64,000 nucleotides of DNA from NCBI RefSeq assembly GCF_004368405.1, contig NZ_SBJH01000072.1:38394-102393 (forward strand), in the 5' to 3' direction. The number at the start of each line of letters is the position of its first letter. Position 1 is the stretch's first letter. The notes under the pieces are model-generated. The model was given only the letters and a program-made list of their open reading frames with translations. It was not told the origin of the DNA and searched no databases. The translations under genes were made by a program, and so were the position numbers. Shown here one piece after another: positions 53,910 through 63,929 of this stretch. Origin of the DNA: Olivibacter sp. XZL3. Its GTDB lineage: Bacteria > Bacteroidota > Bacteroidia > Sphingobacteriales > Sphingobacteriaceae.

Positions 53910-54048
53910 ATCAATTGCTGCAGGTACGTAAATAACTTGAACTTATCTCTACTTATGCTAACAAGTGAGGGCATAATTGGTTTGGAGGCTTTAATAAGCT
54001 GTTGATAGGTTATCGTCTATGTTGGGTGTCCGAGTTCTATCAACGGAA

Positions 54049-54078
54049 GAGGGCTAGCCATTTCCGTGGCTAGCCCTC
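54049..54078 (-). terminator. Hairpin after the FadL-like gene
   Basis: GAGGGCTAGCCA pairs perfectly with TGGCTAGCCCTC around TTTCCG. It lies 23 bases past the stop on the minus strand. The tail is not T-rich, so termination strength is uncertain. Confidence 0.65.
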
Positions 54079-54100
54079 ACTGATACCTGATGAGTATATT

Positions 54101-55639
54101 TTAAAACTTAGCGCCTAAGGTTAAAAATACGTTGTTGCGTGTGTTTTTAACGCTGGCTATAGGGGAGGAGACGTAATAATCAGCCGCTAAGGCATATGGC
54201 GTTGTGTCGTATTCTTGCCGCCAATTTTGATAGGTAGCATCGACGTAGTAGTTGCCAAAACGAAAACCTATACCGCCGGTAATTGACTGCGCCTTATAAT
54301 CTATATTCTCGTAAGGATTCCCAGTATGGTTGTAGCCCGCACGTACCATAAATTGAGGAGTTACTACGTATTCACCACCTACTTTTAGGTTAACGGCGCC
54401 TTTATAGGTGTTTTTTATATCTTCCGCATAACTCATATCAAGATCGGCGATATCTGTAGTGATCTTCATGCTTTTATAATTGATGAATTCGACATCAGCA
54501 CTGATTAGCCCTTTACTAAATACAGCAGAGATGCCACCATTTACACGGTAAGGTGTCCTCAGGTTGTAGTCGTATGAGTTATATTCCGGTTCATATTCAT
54601 ACCACGAGATTTCGGCGCCCGTTTCGGGGTGGAAGTTCGTTATACCATAGTAATCTGAATAATCGGTTGACATGTTGTACCAAGTTGGTGTCGTAGCAGA
54701 AAGTCCGATGCGTATAATGTCTGTAGGACGATAAATTAAGCCGAGTTTCACATTGACACCTGCACCTCTTGTATGCCCTTCAAAGTCATCGTCATAATAA
54801 TAATCAGAGTTTAATAGCTCGTTGTAAAAACGCGGATCGTTAGAACCTTGCTGTGGATTAAGGAAACGAGAGCCTGCGTCAACCACATTATCTTCAGCAG
54901 CGTACAGGTACCCATCTTCTTCAAAGCGCCTGTATGATCGCTGGTCGATTGAAGAAAAGGCTACGGAAGCACCGAGGTACAATTTGTTGCTGTAGTTAGC
55001 GCCAAACGATAAATTTGTTTCCGACTGCGATCCCTTAGTTTGGGTGAAAGAGCGCTGTGTATTGTTCGGAACGCCCATGGGGAAATAAAGATTGTCGGCT
55101 CCAATGTCAACCAAACCAGCATCCCAGCCAAAATCGTGAGCGACACCCGTCCTGGGATCTGCCATATAATCTGCAATAGTTGACTCGTTGTTTTGTCCGG
55201 AATAATTTAAATTCGAGATAAAGCTGTTGGTTTTATTATAACTAATCCCGATATTGAAGTTGAGCCAGCCTTGATCGAGATTCGCTCCTCTTGCGCGCAT
55301 GGACGGCATGTTGAAAACTATACCTAATTGATTCAAACCAAAGCGATCTCGGGTGCTTTCGGTTTGAGAACCAAAATAAGTGGCTTTATTTTTATCACCA
55401 AAATAATCCAGCGATAAACTTATGTCTGAATTGGAGAAAAAGCCAAGTCCGGCGGGGTTGCCGGCGATATTGCTAATATCTCCTCCGAGCGCCGTTTGTG
55501 CATTTCCCATCGCTTTAAATCGGGCCGTAGCGCCTTGCTCATATTGAGAGAATAAAAGCGACTCGTCCAAATTTTGGCCCCTAGAAGCAACTGCCATGCA
55601 TAAAAACAGACAAAAAGTTGCTAATTTCTTATTGTTCAT
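54101..55639 (-). CDS. OmpP1/FadL family outer membrane transport protein
   Basis: A 512-residue beta-barrel protein with a signal peptide ending near ASRGQ. The N-terminal hatch-like region ARFKAMGNAQTALGGDISNI and AGNPAGLGFF is characteristic of FadL-like proteins, which move hydrophobic molecules across the outer membrane. Many alternating aromatic strands follow and the protein ends in a C-terminal Phe (FLTLGAKF). Ligand not known. Confidence 0.88.
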   Translation of the reverse strand: MNNKKLATFCLFLCMAVASRGQNLDESLLFSQYEQGATARFKAMGNAQTALGGDISNIAGNPAGLGFFSNSDISLSLDYFGDKNKATYFGSQTESTRDRFGLNQLGIVFNMPSMRARGANLDQGWLNFNIGISYNKTNSFISNLNYSGQNNESTIADYMADPRTGVAHDFGWDAGLVDIGADNLYFPMGVPNNTQRSFTQTKGSQSETNLSFGANYSNKLYLGASVAFSSIDQRSYRRFEEDGYLYAAEDNVVDAGSRFLNPQQGSNDPRFYNELLNSDYYYDDDFEGHTRGAGVNVKLGLIYRPTDIIRIGLSATTPTWYNMSTDYSDYYGITNFHPETGAEISWYEYEPEYNSYDYNLRTPYRVNGGISAVFSKGLISADVEFINYKSMKITTDIADLDMSYAEDIKNTYKGAVNLKVGGEYVVTPQFMVRAGYNHTGNPYENIDYKAQSITGGIGFRFGNYYVDATYQNWRQEYDTTPYALAADYYVSSPIASVKNTRNNVFLTLGAKF

Positions 55640-55687
55640 GAGAAGTAAATTTTTAGTAATAAATGGAATGCTATTAAGTTGTATAAT

Positions 55688-55731
55688 AAAGCCGACTATT
55701 TTTGAATCGCTTGCTCAAAAAAGGTCGGCTT
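55688..55731 (-). terminator. Terminator after the low-complexity lipoprotein gene
   Basis: AAAGCCGAC (55688-55696) pairs with GTCGGCTTT (55723-55731), with further A/T pairing inside. It lies ten bases past the lipoprotein stop on the minus strand. Confidence 0.75.
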
Positions 55732-55740
55732 TACTTTAGA

Positions 55741-56907
55741 TTACCGTCCACCACGACCTCTGGATGAACTGGACGACCCACCGCCGCCTCTGCTCATTCC
55801 ACCGCCACTAAATCCTCCTGAGGAACGACTTGGAGCTGGTGTATAAGATGGTCTTGTTGTAGGACGAGACGACTCGTTTGGTCTGGCAGTCGGCCGAGCA
55901 GGTCTGGAATAAGATCCGGACGGTCTGTTGACATTAGGCCGAGAACCTGTTGTAGCTGGACGAGAATAACCAGGCCTAGATGATCTTTCAGATGTTCCAT
56001 AACCGGGTCGGCTAATTGCGGGTCTGCTACCTTGGCCTCTAGCTGAACCGTTGTAGGACGTACCTCTCGAAGTATTAACATTTGCGCCGGATGCTGTTCG
56101 ACCGCCTCGGCCTCTATAACTTGAAGCCGATCCGCCAGAAACTACTCCTCTAGCCGATCTCGAGCCGCTGGATGCAACTCTTCCGGTGACACCTCTGTTA
56201 ACTCGGGTTATAGACGATCTTGAGCCTCTGTAGTTGTCAGCATAGGATCTTGGTGCGTAGTTTCTACGGCTTATGTAGCCAGCACCCCAACCTGGGTAGC
56301 CCCAGCCGCCACCCCAATAGCCTCCGCCCCAGCCCCAGCCGGCGCCGTAATAGGAGTAAGGGCCCCACCAAGGGGAATACCAGCCACCCCAGCCGCCGGC
56401 ATAGTATGGGTTGCCCCAATAGCCGCCCCAGCCGAAGCCACCGCCCCAACCCCAGCCGCTTCTCCAGCCAAAACCTAAACCGAAACCGCCACCCCATCCG
56501 GCGTAGCCGAACCATGGGTCGAAAAACGGATCATAATAAGTCATGCCCGGCGTGGCATAGTAAAAACGGTTGATACGATTGGCATACTCCGAGTCGCTAT
56601 ATTCGTCCGCATAGGCGTCGCCGTAGCTGTCCGCATACTCGTCGTCGTAATACCTTTCATTTTGATCTTCATATTGGTCAGCATAAGCGTCGGTATCCGT
56701 GTCTGCATATTCATCGTAACCTTCTGCTGGCTCGGCATACTCATCGTAGTAGTCTGGACTACGATAGGCTATTTCTTTGGCTTTTGTCTTCCCTCCGTAA
56801 ACATCATCCTGAAAAGTATTTTGTGCATATTGACTGGTAGCGCAAGCTCCTAATGACAGCGCGCCCACCAATATGGCACCTTTGGTTATTAATGGTTTAC
56901 TTTTCAT
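55741..56907 (-). CDS. Low-complexity lipoprotein with acidic, Gly-Trp and Arg-Ser-Pro zones
   Basis: A 388-residue protein with a lipoprotein signal (GALSLGACATS; Cys near residue 22). Three compositional zones follow: an acidic Tyr/Asp/Ala zone of DEYAD-like repeats (about residues 45-115), a Gly/Trp/Tyr-rich zone with many WGGG and YWGG units (about 130-225), and a basic Ser/Arg/Gly/Pro zone to the end. No enzymatic motif is present. It may be a surface or matrix protein, or interact through its charged ends. ATG 56907 is preferred to 56922. Related glycine-rich proteins exist in this group, without known function. Confidence 0.8.
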   Translation of the reverse strand: MKSKPLITKGAILVGALSLGACATSQYAQNTFQDDVYGGKTKAKEIAYRSPDYYDEYAEPAEGYDEYADTDTDAYADQYEDQNERYYDDEYADSYGDAYADEYSDSEYANRINRFYYATPGMTYYDPFFDPWFGYAGWGGGFGLGFGWRSGWGWGGGFGWGGYWGNPYYAGGWGGWYSPWWGPYSYYGAGWGWGGGYWGGGWGYPGWGAGYISRRNYAPRSYADNYRGSRSSITRVNRGVTGRVASSGSRSARGVVSGGSASSYRGRGGRTASGANVNTSRGTSYNGSARGQGSRPAISRPGYGTSERSSRPGYSRPATTGSRPNVNRPSGSYSRPARPTARPNESSRPTTRPSYTPAPSRSSGGFSGGGMSRGGGGSSSSSRGRGGR

Positions 56908-57137
56908 TGCTTTTCCTTTCAAATAATCTTGTGGTCTTTACAATTTAGACACCGTTCAAACAAAAAGGTTTAATAGGTAAACGGTTGTAAAAATGCGTCT
57001 GCTACAAAAATAATTTAATAATCCTTACATTCGCAAAATGGAAGTAACTTTATAGCGATTTTAACATTTTTAACAAATTTTAACAATTCCTTTTGCTTTC
57101 TATATTAAAGCACAATTTTTATTCCAAACATACAACA

Positions 57138-58610
57138 ATGAGTAAAGGTATAACCAGCAGAAATGAAGATTATTCACAATGGTACAATGAGCTAGTAAAT
57201 AAGGCCGATTTGGCAGAGCATTCCGCTGTACGCGGATGTATGGTAATTAAGCCATACGGCTATGCTATTTGGGAAAAAATGCAGGCCGCACTGGATCAAA
57301 TGTTTAAAGATACGGGACACAGCAACGCTTATTTTCCGCTTTTCATACCAAAGTCATTTTTTTCAAAAGAGGCGTCTCATGTCGAAGGTTTTGCCACGGA
57401 ATGTGCCGTTGTGACACATTACCGGTTGAAGAACGACGGAAGCGGGCAGATCGTTGTAGATGAGGAAGCGAAATTGGAAGAAGAGCTCATTGTGCGTCCG
57501 ACTTCGGAAACGATTATATGGAATACTTATAAAGGGTGGATTCAGTCTTATCGCGATCTTCCTATTCTCGTGAACCAGTGGGCCAACGTTGTACGGTGGG
57601 AGATGCGCACGCGGCTATTTTTACGCACAGCAGAATTTTTATGGCAGGAAGGGCACACTGCACACGCCACCAGCCAAGAAGCCGTTGAAGAAACAGAACG
57701 CATGTTAAATGTATACGCCACTTTCGCTGAAGATTGGATGGCATTACCCGTAGTGCGCGGTAAAAAGACGGAAAACGAACGTTTCGCCGGTGCCTTAGAT
57801 ACTTATTGTATTGAAGCACTTATGCAGGATGGGAAAGCCTTACAGGCCGGAACGTCCCATTTTTTAGGGCAAAACTTTGCCAAGGCTTTTGACGTTAAGT
57901 TCACTTCTAAAGAAGGAAAGCTCGATTATGTTTGGGCTACTTCATGGGGGGTGTCTACCCGCTTAATGGGAGCACTCATTATGGCACATTCGGATGATGC
58001 GGGTTTGGTATTGCCTCCGAAATTGGCACCTATACAGGTGGTGATTGTACCGATTTATAAAACGGAAGAAGAGAGCCAACAAATCGGTGCGCTGGCCGAC
58101 GACCTAATTGCGCAGTTGAAGCAAAAGGGAATTTCGGTTAAATACGATGATCGGGATACACAACGGCCCGGATTTAAATTTGCCGAGTGGGAACTTAAGG
58201 GGGTGCCGGTTCGGGTAGCGGTAGGTGCCCGCGATCTACAGCAGGGTACGGTGGAGCTTGCCCGAAGAGATAAGCAGACAAAAGAAACCGTATCGCAGGA
58301 CGGCTTGGCAGATACGATCGAACAGCTGCTTAGCAATATTCAGAAAAATATTTATGAAAAGGCTTTAAGCTACCGCGACACGCATATTACCGAAGTAGAT
58401 TCCTATGAGGAATTCAAAAAGGTATTGGAAGAGAAAGGCGGCTTTATTGCGGCCCACTGGGACGGTACTGTCGAAACAGAAAAAAGAGTAAAGGAAGAAA
58501 CGAAAGCCACCATCCGTTGTATTCCCCTGAACAATAAAGAAGAGGAAGGAACGTGTATATTTACAGGTAAACCCTCTAAACAAAGAGTGTTGTTTGCCAA
58601 GGCTTATTAA
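57138..58610 (+). CDS. proS: Proline--tRNA ligase (archaeal/eukaryotic type)
   Basis: A 490-residue class II synthetase without the bacterial editing insertion. Motif 2 and 3 regions are visible: [52 protein letters not shown], and [20 protein letters not shown]. The C-terminal domain (after about residue 400) ends [18 protein letters not shown], typical of the archaeal-type ProRS found in Bacteroidota. ATG 57138 is preferred; the in-frame start at 57093 adds 15 residues. Confidence 0.95.
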   Translation: MSKGITSRNEDYSQWYNELVNKADLAEHSAVRGCMVIKPYGYAIWEKMQAALDQMFKDTGHSNAYFPLFIPKSFFSKEASHVEGFATECAVVTHYRLKNDGSGQIVVDEEAKLEEELIVRPTSETIIWNTYKGWIQSYRDLPILVNQWANVVRWEMRTRLFLRTAEFLWQEGHTAHATSQEAVEETERMLNVYATFAEDWMALPVVRGKKTENERFAGALDTYCIEALMQDGKALQAGTSHFLGQNFAKAFDVKFTSKEGKLDYVWATSWGVSTRLMGALIMAHSDDAGLVLPPKLAPIQVVIVPIYKTEEESQQIGALADDLIAQLKQKGISVKYDDRDTQRPGFKFAEWELKGVPVRVAVGARDLQQGTVELARRDKQTKETVSQDGLADTIEQLLSNIQKNIYEKALSYRDTHITEVDSYEEFKKVLEEKGGFIAAHWDGTVETEKRVKEETKATIRCIPLNNKEEEGTCIFTGKPSKQRVLFAKAY

Positions 58611-58611
58611 T

Positions 58612-58682
58612 TAGTTGTCAGTTGTCCGTTGCCTGTTATGAGTGATAGACAGGTAACTCACAACCCATAACTCACAACCAAA
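58612..58682. repeat. Word-like degenerate repeats
   Basis: TTGTCAGTTGTCCGTTGCC and ACTCACAACCCATAACTCAC are phrases of the same style as at 48474-48589. The stretch fills the gap between proS and the next gene; no other structure is visible. Confidence 0.5.
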
Positions 58683-58687
58683 ATAAA

Positions 58688-59830
58688 ATGAAATTCGCAA
58701 CAAAAGCTATACATGCGGGGCAACACCCCGACCCAACGACCGGGGCGGTGATGACACCGATTTATCAAACATCCACTTACTGGCAGCAGTCGCCGGGCGA
58801 ACATAAAGGCTATGAGTATTCCCGTGGTACCAATCCTACCCGAAAAGCTTTGGAAGATTGCCTTGCTGCTTTGGAAAATGCCCGCTTTGGTTTGGCTTTC
58901 TCGAGCGGTATGGCGGCTACGGATACGGTGCTCCGTCTGTTACAATCTGGCGATGAGGTTGTTACGGGTAACGATTTGTATGGTGGTTCTTACCGCATTT
59001 TCACCAAGGTATATGAGCAACTCGGCATTAAATTTCACTTTGTTGATTTAAGCAATCCGGAAGCTATTCGATCGCATTTGAATGAGAACACAAAACTCAT
59101 ATGGATCGAGACGCCTACGAATCCGACGATGCAGATCATCGACATCGAGGCGGTAGGTGCGGTGGCTAAAGAGGCGGGTGTTTTATATGTGGTTGACAAT
59201 ACCTTCGCTTCTCCTTATCTGCAAAATCCCATTGATTTGGGGGCTGATATTGTCATGCATTCGGTTACCAAGTATATCGCTGGGCATAGCGACGTGGTGA
59301 TGGGTGCGTTGGTGACCAACAACGAGGAACTCTATAAACGACTGTTTTTTTACTATAATGCTTGCGGCGGCACGCCCGGGCCGCAGGATAGCTTTTTAGC
59401 GCTTCGTGGAATTAAGACTTTACATCTTCGTATGAAGGCGCATTGCGAGAATGGGCGACAGGTAGCACATTTTTTGCGAAATCATCCACGAATTGAAAAA
59501 GTATACTGGCCGGGCTTTGAAGATCATCCGAACCATTTGGTGGCAAAAAAGCAGATGCGTGACTTCGGTGGGATGATTTCCATTGTATTAAAGGACGCTT
59601 CTCTGCAGGATACTTTCAAAGTGGCCTCGTCTTTCAAGGTATTCTCCCTGGCGGAATCACTTGGTGGAGTAGAGTCCTTGATCAATCATCCCGCTACCAT
59701 GACGCATGGTTCGATTCCACGGGAAGTGCGGGAGAAGGTCGGGGTGGTCGACAATCTAATTCGGATCAGCGTAGGGGTGGAGGACATCGAAGATTTATTG
59801 GAGGATTTGAAGCAAGCTCTTGCGTTATAA
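58688..59830 (+). CDS. Cys/Met metabolism PLP enzyme (cystathionine gamma-synthase/lyase)
   Basis: A 380-residue PLP enzyme. It begins FATKAIHAGQHPDPTTGAV, contains YSRGTNPTR, the SSGMAA loop, and the PLP lysine in MHSVTKYIAGHSDVVMG, with SLGGVESLINHPA near the C-terminus. The features fit cystathionine gamma-synthase or gamma-lyase; these cannot be separated by eye. It stands alone between two filler-repeat gaps. Confidence 0.93.
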   Translation: MKFATKAIHAGQHPDPTTGAVMTPIYQTSTYWQQSPGEHKGYEYSRGTNPTRKALEDCLAALENARFGLAFSSGMAATDTVLRLLQSGDEVVTGNDLYGGSYRIFTKVYEQLGIKFHFVDLSNPEAIRSHLNENTKLIWIETPTNPTMQIIDIEAVGAVAKEAGVLYVVDNTFASPYLQNPIDLGADIVMHSVTKYIAGHSDVVMGALVTNNEELYKRLFFYYNACGGTPGPQDSFLALRGIKTLHLRMKAHCENGRQVAHFLRNHPRIEKVYWPGFEDHPNHLVAKKQMRDFGGMISIVLKDASLQDTFKVASSFKVFSLAESLGGVESLINHPATMTHGSIPREVREKVGVVDNLIRISVGVEDIEDLLEDLKQALAL

Positions 59831-59934
59831 GTAGCAAGTTATATGTTTTAAGTTGAAACGAGATTAGCTAAATAAAAACGAGAATAACTGATAACTGAAG
59901 ACTGAAAGCTAACAAAAGGGCTAATAGCTAATAT
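59831..59934. repeat. Word-like degenerate repeats
   Basis: Contains AATAACTGATAACTGAAG, GACTGAAAGCTAAC and GGGCTAATAGCTAAT, again the CTGATAACTG style of filler found in Bacteroidota gaps. No promoter match stands out. Confidence 0.5.
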
Positions 59935-60798
59935 ATGTTAAACTTGAAAGACTTCCTCGATCGTAAGGTGGAGCAATATAATCAGCCCGGCTTCATTGAG
60001 AACGATCCTATTTGTATTCCCCATCAGTTTTCAATGAAGCAGGATAGGGAGATCATGGGCTTTTTTGCGGCGATATTAGCTTGGGGGCAGCGGAAAACCA
60101 TTATCAATAAATGTCGTGAGTTAATTGATCGCATGGATGGGAAGCCCTATGAATTCATTAAAGGGCATAGCGACAGCGACCTCAAACAATTAATAGGTTT
60201 CAAACACCGTACCTTTAACGATACGGATCTCCTGTATTTTGTCAGCTTTTTCAGCGCGCATTATCAACGTTGTGATTCTTTGGAAGATGCTTTTTTGCCT
60301 GGATCAAGGAGCGCTGAATTTAACGATGCTTATCTAATGGAGGAACGGACCGATTTAGAGGCTGAGGTAACGTCTACTAACGTTTGCTATCAAGCCGAAA
60401 TAACGCGGTTTCCGCTAAAAATAGAGAGCGCGCTGAATCGGTTCCGAAGCTATTTTTTCAGTCTGCCCGACTATCCCACCCGCACGAGAAAGCATATCAG
60501 TTCGCCTGCGCAAAAGTCGACTTGCAAGCGATTAAATATGTTTTTACGGTGGATGGTTCGTCAAGATCAGCAAGGCGTCGACTTCGGTATCTGGACGCGG
60601 ATACGGATGCACGAACTTATTTGTCCATGTGATGTGCATGTTGAACGGGTCGCTAGGCATCTCGGACTGATTGCGCGTAAGCAGACGGATTGGCAAACCG
60701 CTGTAGAGTTGACCAACAACCTTCGTTTATTGGACGCCAGTGACCCTGTGAAGTATGATTTCGCTTTATTCGGACTGGGAGTGGAAGGGGAATTATAG
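59935..60798 (+). CDS. TIGR02757 (DUF2400) family protein
   Basis: A 287-residue protein. Characteristic parts are PHQFSMKQDREIMGFFAAIL, AWGQRKTIINKCRELIDRM, CKRLNMFLRWMVRQDQQGVD and ELICPCDVHVERVARHLGL. The fold resembles helix-hairpin-helix DNA glycosylase-like proteins, but no activity is proven. Between about residues 120 and 160 there is a charged region that makes it longer than I expect for the family. It is followed directly by filler repeats. Confidence 0.85.
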   Translation: MLNLKDFLDRKVEQYNQPGFIENDPICIPHQFSMKQDREIMGFFAAILAWGQRKTIINKCRELIDRMDGKPYEFIKGHSDSDLKQLIGFKHRTFNDTDLLYFVSFFSAHYQRCDSLEDAFLPGSRSAEFNDAYLMEERTDLEAEVTSTNVCYQAEITRFPLKIESALNRFRSYFFSLPDYPTRTRKHISSPAQKSTCKRLNMFLRWMVRQDQQGVDFGIWTRIRMHELICPCDVHVERVARHLGLIARKQTDWQTAVELTNNLRLLDASDPVKYDFALFGLGVEGEL

Positions 60799-60899
60799 TT
60801 GTTGGTTGTTTGATGATAGTTGTTCGTAGAACTGTATTTGATGACCGGCAACTGATAACTGGCAACTGATAACTATATTAGATGACGAACAACAAATAA
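60799..60899. repeat. Word-like degenerate repeats
   Basis: GTTGTTGGTTGTTTGATGA, then GCAACTGATAACTGGCAACT and further TGATAAC copies fill the gap between two convergent genes. Confidence 0.55.
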
Positions 60900-61574
60900 C
60901 TACACCTTCACCGCCCGTAACATTTCCCTTTTCCCGGGTGCCCCGGGTGCTTTTTCAATGGAGAAACCGATACTTTTCATGATGCGTTTCAGGTTGCCGG
61001 TGATGGCATAGGTTACAAACACCCCGCCTCGGTTTAAAAACGAGCATACATGTGCCAGCGTTTCCAAGCCCCACATCTCGGGTTGATGAACGGCGGCGAA
61101 GGCATCAAAATAAATAATGTCAAAACGCTGCTGGCTATCAAAATCGAGGGCGCGTTTGTGGGCTATTGACCAGGTGATGCCATTTGCCAAGTGCTGGGGA
61201 GTCGTTAAAGCTTTCGTATACTGATCCGAAAAAGATTGCCAAAGAGTGGTTTCCACTTCCTTTTCGTATCCCGTTTGTTTGATCATATCCGGTTCAAGCG
61301 GAAAGGCTTCTATACCGGTATAGCTTAATGTGAGACTTTTTTGGTAACAGTAGTCGGCCGTCAACAAAAAATTGAGTCCGGTGCCAAATCCCACTTCTAA
61401 GATGGAAACGCTGTCTGTCGAGCGGTTTTCCGTCTGTTCCAAAAAGTATTTGAGTCCCGAACTTAAAAATACATGCTTACTTTCCTGTACCGCTCCGTGT
61501 TTAGAGTGATAATGTTCGCCTATCGCTTCATGGAAGATGGTTTTCGAACCATCGGCTGTTGTTACAAAATTCAT
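60900..61574 (-). CDS. mnmD: tRNA (mnm5s2U34)-methyltransferase MnmD
   Basis: A 224-residue SAM-dependent methyltransferase of the DUF752 family. Motif I is ILEVGFGTGLNFLLTA near residue 60; others are YTGIEAFPLEPDM, FDIIYFDAFAAVHQPEMW and the C-terminal PGAPGKREMLRAVKV. It would methylate aminomethyl-uridine at the tRNA wobble base. The MnmC oxidase part is not present, consistent with the stand-alone MnmD found in many bacteria. Confidence 0.92.
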   Translation of the reverse strand: MNFVTTADGSKTIFHEAIGEHYHSKHGAVQESKHVFLSSGLKYFLEQTENRSTDSVSILEVGFGTGLNFLLTADYCYQKSLTLSYTGIEAFPLEPDMIKQTGYEKEVETTLWQSFSDQYTKALTTPQHLANGITWSIAHKRALDFDSQQRFDIIYFDAFAAVHQPEMWGLETLAHVCSFLNRGGVFVTYAITGNLKRIMKSIGFSIEKAPGAPGKREMLRAVKV

Positions 61575-61607
61575 GTTGTCAGGTTACGCCAATGGGCGAC
61601 TGGATGT

Positions 61608-62936
61608 TTATGTAAACTCGTTTACTGCCGTGCTCAAATCATATACGGGAACGCCTACGCTAGGGGCAATAATACTGGAGCCGATAGCCGAGCGATAACC
61701 TCCGGCGCAATGTACCACAATTGGCTTGTCATCCGGAATTACCGGTAAGGATTCGCGTAATCGGGGCAAGGGTATATGGATGGCCTCTTTGAATAAGGAA
61801 CCTTCGCTTACTTCGCTATCGTTGCGGATATCAATAATGGTAAACGCATTTTCATTTTTCCGAAACGAAGATAGATCGAAAGTTGGACTCGTTTTACTCG
61901 CGGTAAAGCTGGTGAGGTAACCCTTACATTGGCTTTCATAACCTATTTTTGCCAATTTACGTAGCAAGGTGTTCGCTAAGCGTTCCTGCTCGACAAGCAA
62001 ATAAAAGGATTCGCCCGGCGCGATAATGCTACCCACCCAGGTTTCGAATTTAGTGCCATCGGGAATGTTGATGGCCTGCGGATAATGGCCGGCTTTAAAT
62101 GCGCCGGCGGGCCGAGCGTCTATGATTAAGGCTGTTGTGTTTTCAATTTCGGATTCCTCCGTTCGTATAACGTGGGATAGACTGGCTTCTAAATCGGGGG
62201 CTCCTAAGCGATTCAATGCAACGTCGAGCATGAAATATTTAGGAATAAAGGGCTGATCAGCGGTTAAGAACTTAATAAAGTCCTCTTCTTGCATTTCTTG
62301 CAGGGCCGGGTTGTCCTTCAGTTCTTTACCGATTGTACTCTCTAATTCTGTACTCATATTTTTGCCACAGAGCGAGCCGGCGCCATGGGCAGGATAAACC
62401 CTTACATGTGGCGGTAGTGTCATGATCTTATCGCGCAAAGAAAGGTACATCGCTTTGGCTAGCTCCGCTGCTTTTGCATGCATATTTCCAACATTTTCGC
62501 GCAGATCAGGCCGTCCTACGTCCCCCACAAATAGCGTGTCGCCGGTAAACAGAGCCTGTTCGTTTCCATCCTCATCGGTTAGCAGCACGCAAATACTGTC
62601 GGGTGAATGTCCGGGTGTATTCAGGGCGCTTAACTTATGATGACCGATGCGGATACTATCGCCTTCATCGAAGGGCTGATGTGGATAGTCGGCACCTACC
62701 AGTTTACTTGTATAAATAGGAGCGCCTGTACGGTTATAGAGTTCCAGGTGGCTGCTTACAAAATCGGCATGGGGATGCGTTTCAATAATACCGATAATTT
62801 TGGCATGGTTTTCTCTCGCAAAGGCGAGGTATGGCTCGGGATCTCTAGCGGGGTCAATCAGTACGATTTCGTTGTTGCTGCTAATAGCGTATGAAGCCTG
62901 GGCCAGTCCGCTGTCGTAAAATTGTTTTATATGCAT
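61608..62936 (-). CDS. MBL-fold hydrolase with two rhodanese domains (persulfide dioxygenase-like)
   Basis: A 442-residue protein. Residues about 1-235 are a metallo-beta-lactamase domain with THPHADFVSSHLEL, FTGDTLFVGDVGRPDL and VYPAHGAGSLCG, as in ETHE1-type persulfide dioxygenases. Two rhodanese-like domains follow; the first (TALIIDARPAGAF) lacks an obvious active cysteine and the second has HCAGGYRSA with the catalytic Cys. It would oxidise or move persulfide sulfur in the cytoplasm. ATG 62936 is preferred to a TTG three codons upstream. Confidence 0.9.
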   Translation of the reverse strand: MHIKQFYDSGLAQASYAISSNNEIVLIDPARDPEPYLAFARENHAKIIGIIETHPHADFVSSHLELYNRTGAPIYTSKLVGADYPHQPFDEGDSIRIGHHKLSALNTPGHSPDSICVLLTDEDGNEQALFTGDTLFVGDVGRPDLRENVGNMHAKAAELAKAMYLSLRDKIMTLPPHVRVYPAHGAGSLCGKNMSTELESTIGKELKDNPALQEMQEEDFIKFLTADQPFIPKYFMLDVALNRLGAPDLEASLSHVIRTEESEIENTTALIIDARPAGAFKAGHYPQAINIPDGTKFETWVGSIIAPGESFYLLVEQERLANTLLRKLAKIGYESQCKGYLTSFTASKTSPTFDLSSFRKNENAFTIIDIRNDSEVSEGSLFKEAIHIPLPRLRESLPVIPDDKPIVVHCAGGYRSAIGSSIIAPSVGVPVYDLSTAVNEFT

Positions 62937-63010
62937 GTCAACCAAGATATTTGCAAAGGTACAAAAAATGATCAGGGTGGGCAGCCGTTAAATTGTCAAA
63001 TAAGAGTGCA

Positions 63011-63907
63011 ATGCGACTAATTATTCATATGATCGGTATCTCTTTCTTGCTGGCGGTATTTTGCCGGGTGGAGGAAGGGGAGTTCGGAAAAGCCATCGAC
63101 AAGGGGCGGGTCGATTATGACGCTATTGATGAAGCTTCCGGTTTGGTATGTAGCGTCAATCACCCAGGTTATTTTTGGACGCATAACGACAGTGGGGATG
63201 AAGCCCGTCTGTTTTTGCTGGATAGTAGCGCTGCTTATCGGGCGACTTATTATTTGGAGGGCGTGGAAGCGCGCGATTGGGAAGATATTGCTTCGATGAA
63301 AGAAGGGGAAAAATCTTATTTATTAGTGGGCGATATTGGCGATAACCTGGGACGGCATGCTAACATTTACGTGCATAAGGTCGAGGAGCCTCTTTTTGAA
63401 GGCCAAGGCCGCACGATCGACACGATCCCTGCCCAATCAATTACTACCTACACCCTACGTTATGAGGACGGCCCCAAAGATGCGGAGTCTTTGTTTTTCG
63501 ACCCCGTCGATCAAAAGCTTTATATTATTAGTAAGCGCGACCTGCATGTGGGGCTGTATGAAGCCGTGCTGCCTAATAAGCAGGCTGCCGACACAATCAC
63601 CTTAAGAAAGCGCATTTCCATTCCTTATACGTTTATTACAAGTGCAGACATCTCTTCTGACGGCAATGAAGTTCTCATCAAAAATCTGTTAAATGTTTAT
63701 TACTGGAAGCGTAAACCGGGGCAATCAATTCCCGAAATGTTCCAACAGGAAGGAGCGATACAACCCTATGAAGCCGAAGCGCAAGGTGAGGCCATCGCCT
63801 TCGCCCGGGACAGTTCCGGTTATTTCACCGTAAGCGAGCGGCCTTTCGGTTTACCGGCACACCTCTATTTTTATGAGAGAAAGACAGCTATTGGCAATAG
63901 GCAATAG
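63011..63907 (+). CDS. Probable beta-propeller protein of unknown function
   Basis: A 298-residue protein with an N-terminal hydrophobic helix (residues 1-18, LLAVFC, possibly an atypical lipobox). The mature part starts DAIDEASGLVCSVNHPGYFW and has repeated strand motifs (FWTHNDSGDEARLFLLDSS; YLLVGDIGDNLGRHANIYV; LYIISKRD), suggesting a propeller. I do not recognise a named family. The C-terminus, AIGNRQ, runs into short repeats TTGGCAATAGGCAATAGG, so the end may have been altered. Confidence 0.7.
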   Translation: MRLIIHMIGISFLLAVFCRVEEGEFGKAIDKGRVDYDAIDEASGLVCSVNHPGYFWTHNDSGDEARLFLLDSSAAYRATYYLEGVEARDWEDIASMKEGEKSYLLVGDIGDNLGRHANIYVHKVEEPLFEGQGRTIDTIPAQSITTYTLRYEDGPKDAESLFFDPVDQKLYIISKRDLHVGLYEAVLPNKQAADTITLRKRISIPYTFITSADISSDGNEVLIKNLLNVYYWKRKPGQSIPEMFQQEGAIQPYEAEAQGEAIAFARDSSGYFTVSERPFGLPAHLYFYERKTAIGNRQ

Positions 63908-63929
63908 GCCTTAAATTCCTCTTTGTCAT

